From an uncultured Latescibacterota bacterium (GTDB lineage Bacteria; Latescibacterota; UBA2968), in NCBI GenBank assembly GCA_951812755.1, contig OX638329.1:481339-545338 (forward strand): a stretch of DNA of 64,000 nt, given 5' to 3'. The notes under the pieces are model-generated. The model saw only the letters and a program-made list of their open reading frames with translations, ran no database searches and was not told where the DNA came from. Position 1 is the first letter of the stretch; every line of letters starts with the position of its first letter. The translations under genes were made by a program, and so were the position numbers. Shown piece after piece: positions 26,896 through 34,077 of this stretch.

Positions 26896-29325
26896 TCACT
26901 CATATCGCAGCGCATCAATGGGATTGGAGCGCGCTGCGCGAATGGCTTGCATGCTCACGGTTCCAAATGCGATGATTAGTGCCATTATCGCGCTTGCGAC
27001 AAATGGCAAGACATTCAGGTCTGTCTGATAGGCAAACCCGGAGAGCCAGTCGCGCATTAGATAGTAGGCAATTGGCCAGGCGATGAGATTGGCGAGCAGG
27101 ACGAGGAATATAAATTCGCGGGAGAGCAGCATGACCAGATGCGGTGTGGATGCGCCCAGTACTTTTCGCACGCCAATTTCTTTGGTGCGAGATTGTACCA
27201 TAAATGCCGCCAGTCCAAAAAGCCCCAAACACGCTACGAAAATTGCGAGCAATGAAAATATCCCGAGCATTTTGCCGGTGAGTTGCTCATTGATATAGAT
27301 ACCATCTATTCTCTCGTCTAAAAACATATGCTCAAAGGGCGCGTCTGGCACAAAGCGTTTCCACTGCGTTTCGAGAAAGGACAGGGTTTGCGCGGTGTTT
27401 TCTGAGCGGATGCGCAAGGCAAGCGAATAAAATAGCCTCCAGCGGGCCACAAATCCCATGGGGGCTATTTCTTCTCGGAGTGTCAAGCTGTGGTAGTCTT
27501 TTACAACGCCGACCACGGTCAGCGTTTTGTTGGGAAATCCCGGGGATTCGATCTGTTTGCCAATCGGGTCGTCCTCCCAGCCGAGCAGGCGCACGGCTGT
27601 TTCGTTCAAAATAATTGCCTGAGAGGTGTCGCTTGCAACATCGGCTGAAAAGGCGCGACCGCGAAGCACGGGAATGTTAAATGTATCAAAGAACGAATCA
27701 TCGACTTCGTTTATGCGAAGTGTCCGTTCTTTTGTGCGGTCTCCATCGGGCCAGATTAGTCGCGGTCGTCCGCCGTATCCCGTAATGTCGTATCGCAGTG
27801 CCGATGCGCTGAGGATATTGGGGTGTTCGAGAAAGACCTGTTTGACCATCTGGTGGCGTGCTGAAAGGCGCATTTGTGGGTTGGGTTCTTTCTGAAAATC
27901 GCGCAAAAAGATCCGCAACATCACAATATGATCGCGCGCAAAACCCATGTCTTTGGTTTCTATAAATCGCAGTTGCTGATAAACGATCAGGGTGCAGATC
28001 ACCAGCAAGATGGACATACCAAATTGAAAAACCACGAGTCCTTTCTTCAGTCCTGTGGAACCCGGGGAGGAAGACGCACTGCTTTTTAATGCTGTTACCG
28101 GGCGAAAAGAGGAGAGGAAAAACGCCGGATACCATCCTGCCAGCAGTCCGACCAACAATGTTAGTGCCAGTACTGCCGGCGCACCTGCTATCACTGTAGC
28201 CGCGTTGAGGTGCAAATCGCCGCGCACAAATTGGTTGAATAAGGGCAGGCATAACTCGACGAGTGCCAGGGCAATCAGCAGAGCGGCGCAGGTTAAAAGC
28301 AGAGATTCGCTCAAAAACTGGACCATCAGTTGCGGGCGATGTGCGCCAACTACTTTTCGCACGCCGACTTCGCGCTTGCGGGTGACGGCTCGTGCTGTGG
28401 CCAGATTTGTAAAGTTCACGCAGGCAATGACGACCAGGATCAGTCCGATAGCTGCCAGCATGTAAATTTTTTCAATAGGGCTATTGGCAGTTGGGTTAAA
28501 ATCGGATTCGCGATACAGGTACACGCGGTGCAGGGGCTGCAGATGATAGGCGTTTTTTTCTGCAACTTCATCTCCCATATACTGTTTGATCAGCGACTGC
28601 ATTTTTGCCTGGAGAGTTTCTGCGGTTTGTCCTGCTTTTAATAGTACATAAGTGTTTACTGGACGCCAGGATTGCAAAGGCCGCCACAGTGTCCACACTT
28701 CTTGCGTTTCTTCTACGGGGGGTACTGTGGTTGTGAGTATTTCAAAATAAAGGTCTGATGAGAGATGTGGTGCTTTTACGATGCCGGTAACTGTGTACTC
28801 GCCTGGGAAACTGCGACTGTCGATTGAAAATGTTTGGCCCATGGGGTTCATATCGCCAAATAAGTGTTGCGCCATGTCATCGGTAATGACCACAGAGTAG
28901 GGTGTGCGAAATGCGGTCTCTAAGTCGCCTTTTATGAGGGGAAAATCAAATACGTTCAGAAAGTTGTCATCTATTAGCGCAAGGAGATATCGACCCTGGC
29001 GTTCGCCGTATTGTGCAGATACGCCCCATCGCCAGATACGCATAGTTGTTTCTACTTCGGGGAATGTTTCTTTTAACGCAGGACCGAGTGCGCCTGATGT
29101 GCCGCCGAAATAGGTTGTTTGTGTGCTGCCGCGTTCTTCTCGAATTACTTTGTATATGCGGTCGCCCAGTGTGTGGGAGCGGTTTACCGCAAATTCCTGC
29201 TGGATGTACAACAGGATCAAGATGCCACACGCCAGGCCGATGGCAAGGCCCAGTACATTGATGGAGGTGTACAATTTGTGCCGCATCAGATTGCGGATCG
29301 CAACGGTCAGATAATTTTTGATCAT
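26896..29325 (-). CDS. FtsX/MacB-like ABC permease A', first gene of operon 2
   Basis: 809 residues, paralogue of A: MIKNYLTVAIRNLMRHK leader, TM1, periplasmic domain, KREVGVRKVVGAHRPQL module, second periplasmic domain, KEIGVRKVLGAS module, end NPIDALRYE. AGGAG precedes the ATG. It is headed by the second sigma-54 promoter with its twin activator site. The next co-directional gene, D', is 851 bases away across an antiparallel MazEF, so A' may be transcribed alone. Confidence 0.9.
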   Translation of the reverse strand: MIKNYLTVAIRNLMRHKLYTSINVLGLAIGLACGILILLYIQQEFAVNRSHTLGDRIYKVIREERGSTQTTYFGGTSGALGPALKETFPEVETTMRIWRWGVSAQYGERQGRYLLALIDDNFLNVFDFPLIKGDLETAFRTPYSVVITDDMAQHLFGDMNPMGQTFSIDSRSFPGEYTVTGIVKAPHLSSDLYFEILTTTVPPVEETQEVWTLWRPLQSWRPVNTYVLLKAGQTAETLQAKMQSLIKQYMGDEVAEKNAYHLQPLHRVYLYRESDFNPTANSPIEKIYMLAAIGLILVVIACVNFTNLATARAVTRKREVGVRKVVGAHRPQLMVQFLSESLLLTCAALLIALALVELCLPLFNQFVRGDLHLNAATVIAGAPAVLALTLLVGLLAGWYPAFFLSSFRPVTALKSSASSSPGSTGLKKGLVVFQFGMSILLVICTLIVYQQLRFIETKDMGFARDHIVMLRIFLRDFQKEPNPQMRLSARHQMVKQVFLEHPNILSASALRYDITGYGGRPRLIWPDGDRTKERTLRINEVDDSFFDTFNIPVLRGRAFSADVASDTSQAIILNETAVRLLGWEDDPIGKQIESPGFPNKTLTVVGVVKDYHSLTLREEIAPMGFVARWRLFYSLALRIRSENTAQTLSFLETQWKRFVPDAPFEHMFLDERIDGIYINEQLTGKMLGIFSLLAIFVACLGLFGLAAFMVQSRTKEIGVRKVLGASTPHLVMLLSREFIFLVLLANLIAWPIAYYLMRDWLSGFAYQTDLNVLPFVASAIMALIIAFGTVSMQAIRAARSNPIDALRYE

Positions 29326-29410
29326 GGTCTTATCTCCTGTTCCGTCCTGTTATTCGTAGCCAAAAGTTAGCCATTCATCTTTCAGGTAGTGTGGACGTAC
29401 AAAAATAGTA

Positions 29411-29426
29411 AGCAATTTTTGTGCCA
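29411..29426 (-). promoter_or_regulatory. Sigma-54 promoter of operon 2
   Basis: Reading minus: TGGCACAAAAATTGCT, GG-N10-GC, about 90 bases before the ATG of permease A'. The surrounding region is nearly the same as that of operon 1. Confidence 0.85.
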
Positions 29427-29489
29427 AAACATTCTTTTCTATGTTTTACAAGGGGTTATGGAAATTTGAGTCATGAACGCTGTTCAATA

Positions 29490-29530
29490 AGTGTCCGATT
29501 TTGATACAGTAGTGTCCGAAAATGAACACT
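29490..29530 (-). promoter_or_regulatory. Twin upstream activator site of operon 2
   Basis: TGTCCGATTTTGATACA followed by GTGTCCGAAAATGAACAC (plus orientation) with the same spacing as at operons 1 and 3, upstream of the -24 box. Confidence 0.75.
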
Positions 29531-29543
29531 TAAAATAAAAATA

Positions 29544-29570
29544 GGCACATTGTTTTGATTGCAATGTGCC
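29544..29570 (-). terminator. Terminator hairpin after the DUF2442-PIN unit
   Basis: Arms GGCACATTG and CAATGTGCC around a nine-base loop, followed on the minus strand by TATTTTTATTTT. Same stem as 12930-12963, and likewise placed between a TA cassette and the activator site of the next unit. Confidence 0.75.
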
Positions 29571-29604
29571 TGTTGTATTATGCGTAGAACTATTATTTAT
29601 TACA

Positions 29605-29760
29605 TCACCCAGCATCAATCTGGTCCCAATCTGGTGGGGTTTGGCTGGGGATTTTTTTTGCCATAACAGCGTCAAACGCCTCCAGTATTTCTCGTTTGTT
29701 TTTGCCTGCATATTGATTTTGGAAAAAGGCTGTGGTTTCCTTATCGACATGTAGTTTCAT
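29605..29760 (-). CDS. Small protein downstream of the PIN toxin (51 aa, unknown)
   Basis: MKLHVDKETTAFFQNQYAGK ... PPDWDQIDAG, 51 residues, with AGGAA nine bases before the ATG at 29760 and 27 bases after the PIN gene. The composition (charged, amphipathic middle, acidic end) is protein-like, while the overlapping longer frame beginning MSIRKPQPF is not. No family recognised. It could be a third component of the PIN operon or a truncated gene. Confidence 0.45.
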   Translation of the reverse strand: MKLHVDKETTAFFQNQYAGKNKREILEAFDAVMAKKIPSQTPPDWDQIDAG

Positions 29761-29787
29761 AATTCGTTATTCCTGTGACTGATCGGG

Positions 29788-30201
29788 TTATGGTACTGGT
29801 GCGCGGATGAACGTCAGGTCGGGAATGTCGGAGAAGTCGTGGTCGTGAGAGGCAAGCGGAGACTCCAGGAGTAGCGCGCTCGCGGCAATCCAGGCATCTT
29901 CCGTGTTTAGCCTGCGCCCCACACGCTCCCGTTCACTACGCAGATGTGCAGAGATACGAACCAGGTCAGAATTCGGCCACATAACCTCATACTGGTCGAG
30001 GCTCCGTCTTAGAGCATTCTTCCGTCTGTCACCCCAGTTCCGTTTGTAGGCACCAAACCACAATTCTTCCAGTGTCTGAAATGAAATGACTGCACGCCGT
30101 CCCGCGATGCGTTCTTGGTAGTAGGGAGCCGACTCTACTCGGCGTATGAGTATTGAGACAACGCTGGTATCAAGGACTATAAGAGAAGGATTTGAAAGCA
30201 T
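29788..30201 (-). CDS. VapC-type PIN-domain ribonuclease toxin
   Basis: 137 residues with the PIN acidic set: Asp in IVLDTSVVSIL near residue 11, Glu in TLEELWFGAY near 46, Asp in TEDAWIAASALLL near 101 and Asp in SHDHDFSDIP near 118. Such proteins are Mg-dependent RNases that cut tRNA or rRNA. The ATG at 30201 overlaps the last base of the DUF2442 gene stop, so the two are translationally coupled. Length is normal for VapC. Confidence 0.88.
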   Translation of the reverse strand: MLSNPSLIVLDTSVVSILIRRVESAPYYQERIAGRRAVISFQTLEELWFGAYKRNWGDRRKNALRRSLDQYEVMWPNSDLVRISAHLRSERERVGRRLNTEDAWIAASALLLESPLASHDHDFSDIPDLTFIRAPVP

Positions 30202-30854
30202 TAGACATTTCGTCCTTCACATATCGCACGATGGAAAGCCTCCCACTCTTCTTCTGTCAGGTCAATGGTAACGACTTTATCAGGATCAAAAATTTTCGGA
30301 TTGGGGTCGTTGCGAAATGCGTCGAGGTCAAAAGGTTCTGACCATGACCGCGTGCTGGTTATCTGCTCTACGTAAATAATATCCCATTCATCATTGTCGT
30401 TGAAGCGACCGCGGCCTCTGATCTCGACATACTGTGTCGCCAGCCGACGCATGTCGTCATTCAGTGCTGGATCAAAACGCAATGGCACGACTCTTTGTGG
30501 GATGTAGTGCAACTCTGCTGTCCCACAAGCCCAGTTCACCTCCATCAGTCGTCCCTCCACCAGTGCAGGCTCGTCCAGAACCGGCGGCTTGGTCTTGTCA
30601 GATTTCTGCTTTTCTTCTGTGGGACAGCCTGCAAACAGTGCCTCAACGCTGAGGTTTTCGTTCAGGTCGGGCCACCGGATGCCTCTCTCGGTACATCGCC
30701 AGTTGCGTCTTTCTTTGGCAGTGGCGTGTGCGAGCCTGGGATACCATTTAAGAGGCGCGGAGATGGTTCGTCCGTCAGAGAGCACTGCCGTCAGCGTATC
30801 TTCTGTTACTTCCACACGCTCAGCCTGCGGCATATCAATTGTCGAAATATTCAT
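30201..30854 (-). CDS. DUF2442-domain protein, putative antitoxin for the PIN toxin
   Basis: 217 residues from MNISTIDMPQAERVEVTEDT (GGAGG seven bases before ATG 30854). The first 80 residues are a DUF2442 domain: LTAVLSDGRTISAPLKWYPRLAHATAKER ... GIRWPDLNENLSVEALFAG. DUF2442 proteins often pair with RelE-like toxins; here the partner is a PIN protein. The remaining 135 residues (EGRLMEVNWACGTAELHY ... GRGRFNDNDEWDIIYVEQI ... TEEEWEAFHRAICEGRNV) contain a region resembling a small beta-barrel and an acidic helix that may clamp the toxin (inference). Confidence 0.75.
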   Translation of the reverse strand: MNISTIDMPQAERVEVTEDTLTAVLSDGRTISAPLKWYPRLAHATAKERRNWRCTERGIRWPDLNENLSVEALFAGCPTEEKQKSDKTKPPVLDEPALVEGRLMEVNWACGTAELHYIPQRVVPLRFDPALNDDMRRLATQYVEIRGRGRFNDNDEWDIIYVEQITSTRSWSEPFDLDAFRNDPNPKIFDPDKVVTIDLTEEEWEAFHRAICEGRNV

Positions 30855-30873
30855 CTCAGGCCTCCATGGTGTA

Positions 30874-30960
30874 CTACTTCTCACAAGTCCGTCCGGGATC
30901 ACCGGGTCTGCATTTACAAATATCCACAATTTAATCGAAAAAACAAGGGTTTATATAACT
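30874..30960 (-). repeat. Shared TA leader, copy 3
   Basis: Closely similar to 1638-1720 along its length (ACTTCTCA, GGGATCACYGG, TTTACAAATATCC, CAATTTAA, CGAAAAAACAAGGGTTTATA). It lies directly before the DUF2442 gene, 3' of permease D''. Confidence 0.65.
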
Positions 30961-30990
30961 CACTGATGTTACGCATCTGCACAATATAAT

Positions 30991-31110
30991 AAGCCTGTCA
31001 TTTTGAGCGCAGCGCAGCGGAGTCGAAAAATCTACTACCAACGCAGGTGGAACAGATGCTTCGGCTCCGTTCCACTCCGCTCAGCATGACAAAACCACAG
31101 ACCTGCGTAA
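30991..31110. repeat. Extragenic palindromic repeat family I
   Basis: TGTCATTTTGAGCGCAGCGC ... CCGCTCAGCATGACA with the GCGGAGTCGAAAAATCT and CAGATGCTTCGGCT blocks. It fills most of the gap between permease D'' and the TA leader. Confidence 0.7.
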
Positions 31111-31120
31111 CGTCAGTAAC

Positions 31121-33445
31121 TCACTCATCTCGCAAGGCATCAGCCGGGTTTGCGCGTGCGGCTTTGAGGGTCTGGGTGGTGACGGTTGTAAGTACGATGA
31201 GGAACATGGCTATGCTGCCGAGTAAGAATGCGCCAATACCCAATTCAGTGCGGTAGGCGAAGGTTTGTAACCATTGATTGGTTGCGTAATAAGCGATTGG
31301 AAATGCGATGAGGCTTGATAGGGCGATGTAGAGGACAAATTCTCGTGAGAGCAGGGATAGGATTTGCGCCTGAGATGCGCCCAGTACTTTGCGGATGCCG
31401 ATTTCTTTGGTGCGTCTGGCTGTGGCGAGTGCAGCGAGTCCGAAAGCGCCGAGTGCGGCGATGAAGATGGCGAATCCTGTGGCGTATTGGATCATGAGAT
31501 TCCAGCGTTCTTCTTTTTTGTATTGTTTGTCCAGGTCTTCATCGATGAATGAAAATCTGAATGTCTGGTTGGGGGCGACTATTTCCCACTGTTCTTTGAT
31601 AAAAGCGATGGTGCCCGGCACGTTTCCGGGGTGAATGCGAACCCACAAGGACCAATGACCTGTAGAGAGGGGCAGAATGGCGGGTTCAATTTTGTGATGC
31701 AGGGAGCGAAAATGGAAATCGCGGACAACGCCGATGATGGTCTTGTCTCGTCCATGTTCGATTGTTTTGCCAACTGGGTCTTCTATGCCGAGTTTTTTGA
31801 CGAGTGCTTCGTTGACAAGGATTGATTCTTTGGGATCTGTTGGAAATTCTCTGTTGTATTCTCGACCTGCAACGAGTTTCATGTCGAGCGTTTTGAACAA
31901 ATCGTAGTCAATCGAGATGCGTTCAACGTATTGCGTAGGACTTCCTTCATAAGTTACACCAGACCGGGCGCTCATGTTGTTGTTTAATCTGTGACCAAGC
32001 CAGGTCGTGCTTATGATTGAGGGATGTGACAGCAGGGCATCCCGAAAAACAGTTGGCAGGGTTTTGTTTTCTCTTTGCAGTGCCTGGGTCTGAATGGCGA
32101 CAACGTGTTCGGTTTGATATCCCATGGGTTTGGTTCGCAAAAAGGTGAGCTGTTGGGCCATCATCAAAGTGGTGATGATGAAAAATATGGATAGGGCGAA
32201 CTGAAAGATGACCAGTAATTTGCCAAAACGATTGCCCGTTTTAATTTGCAACCGGCTTGTTATGATTTGGGTTGGTTGCAATCGGGATAGGATAAAGGCG
32301 GGATATCCCCCTGCTGTGATGCCGACGAGGCTGATAAGCAGAATGAGAAAGGCGAGTGTTGTGGTGTTGAGGCCGTCGCTTATGGATAGGGATTTTCCGG
32401 CCAGGTTGTTGAATGTTGGCAAGGCGAGTTCTGCGATGGCAATGCCAATGATGCATGCGATGATGATGAGTAAGAGCGATTCGCCGATAAATTGGTTTGC
32501 GATCTGCATGCGCCCTGCGCCGACGACTTTTCGCAAGCCGACTTCTCGTGCCCGCGTTGCCTGCCGTCCGAGTGTTAAGGTGATGAAGTTGACACAGGCA
32601 ATAAATAGGACGAGGATAGCAATGCCCGACAGGATGTATGAATAAACGGGATTACTGCTATTGCGTACCCCCATGTTTTGAGCAAAATGCATTTGGGTGA
32701 TAGGCAGGAGTTTGAGTTCTTTCTCGCCGCCCAACCAGATTTTGGTCAATCTGGGAAATTGTTGTTCGACACTATTTGGGGATACATTCGGGGGGAGCAT
32801 CATATACGTATCCAGGTAGTATATATTCCATCGGCTTGGGGCACGCATCATGGGATTTGGTTCAAATGGCAGTAGTATGTCAAATTGAATTGTGGAGTTT
32901 TTGGGCACGTTTTGCACAATGCCCGTGATGGTGTGGTTTTGAATTTCTTTCCCGAAGTACTGAATTGGAAGCTGTTCCCCAACGGGGTTGGCGTTGTTGA
33001 AATATTTCTGCGCGATTTTTTCTGTTATGATTACAGAATACTTGTCCTGGAGTGCTTGAGCGGGATCGCCGTGAATGACTGAAAAAGAAAAAATGTCGAG
33101 GAAGTTGGGATCAACAAAACCCAAAGTTGCTTGAAAAGCGCGGTCTTCTGTACCAATTTTTCCCCCGCTACTGCTGAAACGAACGGTCTGCATGTCTGGA
33201 AATGCTTCTGCTATTGCGGGTCCGAGGGGTTCTGGTGTCATACCAGAAACCCGATAGATGCGGTTGGCGTTTTCGTGAAAGGTGTCGTATGTCCATTCGT
33301 TGTAGGTAAAGAGGAATGTGAGGATGCAAAAGGCGAGGCCGATGGCAATGCCGATGATGTTGATGGCAGAGTAGATGCGATGTCTGGCGAGGTTGCGGAT
33401 CGCCGTTTTTAGATAGCTACTGAATAAAGACATTTCAGAGAACAT
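31121..33445 (-). CDS. FtsX/MacB-like ABC permease D'', last permease of operon 3
   Basis: 774 residues from MFSEMSLFSSYLKTAIRNL; AGGAG six bases before ATG 33445 decides this start. TM1 (INIIGIAIGLAFCILTFLF), periplasmic domain, REVGLRKVVGAGR module, second periplasmic domain, KEIGIRKVLGASQ module, end NPADALRDE. It follows the ECF sigma gene by 50 bases. Paralogous to D and D', but with the periplasmic domains more diverged. Confidence 0.9.
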   Translation of the reverse strand: MFSEMSLFSSYLKTAIRNLARHRIYSAINIIGIAIGLAFCILTFLFTYNEWTYDTFHENANRIYRVSGMTPEPLGPAIAEAFPDMQTVRFSSSGGKIGTEDRAFQATLGFVDPNFLDIFSFSVIHGDPAQALQDKYSVIITEKIAQKYFNNANPVGEQLPIQYFGKEIQNHTITGIVQNVPKNSTIQFDILLPFEPNPMMRAPSRWNIYYLDTYMMLPPNVSPNSVEQQFPRLTKIWLGGEKELKLLPITQMHFAQNMGVRNSSNPVYSYILSGIAILVLFIACVNFITLTLGRQATRAREVGLRKVVGAGRMQIANQFIGESLLLIIIACIIGIAIAELALPTFNNLAGKSLSISDGLNTTTLAFLILLISLVGITAGGYPAFILSRLQPTQIITSRLQIKTGNRFGKLLVIFQFALSIFFIITTLMMAQQLTFLRTKPMGYQTEHVVAIQTQALQRENKTLPTVFRDALLSHPSIISTTWLGHRLNNNMSARSGVTYEGSPTQYVERISIDYDLFKTLDMKLVAGREYNREFPTDPKESILVNEALVKKLGIEDPVGKTIEHGRDKTIIGVVRDFHFRSLHHKIEPAILPLSTGHWSLWVRIHPGNVPGTIAFIKEQWEIVAPNQTFRFSFIDEDLDKQYKKEERWNLMIQYATGFAIFIAALGAFGLAALATARRTKEIGIRKVLGASQAQILSLLSREFVLYIALSSLIAFPIAYYATNQWLQTFAYRTELGIGAFLLGSIAMFLIVLTTVTTQTLKAARANPADALRDE

Positions 33446-33495
33446 TGGTCTCTCCTTTCTGGTGTAAAATAAACTTTGTATTTCAGCATGTGTAG

Positions 33496-34077
33496 TCAGC
33501 CCGCCCAGCCTCCGACCTCTTGTTTTTTCAGCGCGCGTTTTAGCTGATGGCGTCCTCGGTAGAGCCAGATTTTCACGGTGCCGAGGGGGACTTGCATTTC
33601 CCCTACGATTTCGCGGTAGGACAGTTCTTTTATGTAGCGGAGCCACATTGCGCGTTGTTGCACTTTGGGCAATGTGCGTAAGCCCTGTGTTAAGAGTTGA
33701 TGGCGTTCTTTTTGTATGACGCTATCTTCTGGCGTTGTCAGAGTGATTGGTTCGGGCATGTGTTGTGCTGCTTTTTCCATGCCGTTTTTTCGGGATAGCC
33801 GGGACCGAAGGTGTGACCGCCCGACGTTGATGGCAATGCGCGTCAGATAGGTTGTAAATGCCGAGTCGCCGCGGAACTGACGCAGGCTCTGAAAGACTTT
33901 CATGAATACCATCTGCATCAGGTCTTCGGCTTCCTCGCGGTCCTGCACATATCGCCCGACAATGGCGCGTACGCGATTCTGGTGCAGATGGTAGAGTTTG
34001 CCAAACGCGCTTTTGTCGCCGGCTTTTATCATGTGGACCAATTGTATATCGGTTTCTATATCTGATCGTTTATTCAT
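33496..34077 (-). CDS. ECF-type RNA polymerase sigma factor (operon 3)
   Basis: 193-residue group 4 sigma-70 factor. Region 2 spans about residues 10-85 (DKSAFGKLYHLHQNRV, EEAEDLMQMVFMKVFQSLRQFRG, FTTYLTRIAINVGRSHLR) and region 4 about 130-185 (LLTQGLRTLPKVQQRAMWLRYIKELSYREI, VPLGTVKIWLYRGRHQLKRAL). Its ATG overlaps the stop of permease E by eight bases (ATGAATAA), so it is translationally coupled to a permease. No anti-sigma gene lies beside it. Being downstream of a sigma-54 promoter, it would be made only when that promoter is on. Regulon unknown. Confidence 0.9.
   Translation of the reverse strand: MNKRSDIETDIQLVHMIKAGDKSAFGKLYHLHQNRVRAIVGRYVQDREEAEDLMQMVFMKVFQSLRQFRGDSAFTTYLTRIAINVGRSHLRSRLSRKNGMEKAAQHMPEPITLTTPEDSVIQKERHQLLTQGLRTLPKVQQRAMWLRYIKELSYREIVGEMQVPLGTVKIWLYRGRHQLKRALKKQEVGGWAG

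Noticed and set aside
29484-29750. 88-residue minus-strand frame beginning MSIRKPQPF
   Set aside because: It runs through the terminator hairpin and the activator site. The overlapping 51-residue frame starting at 29760 has a ribosome site and better composition.
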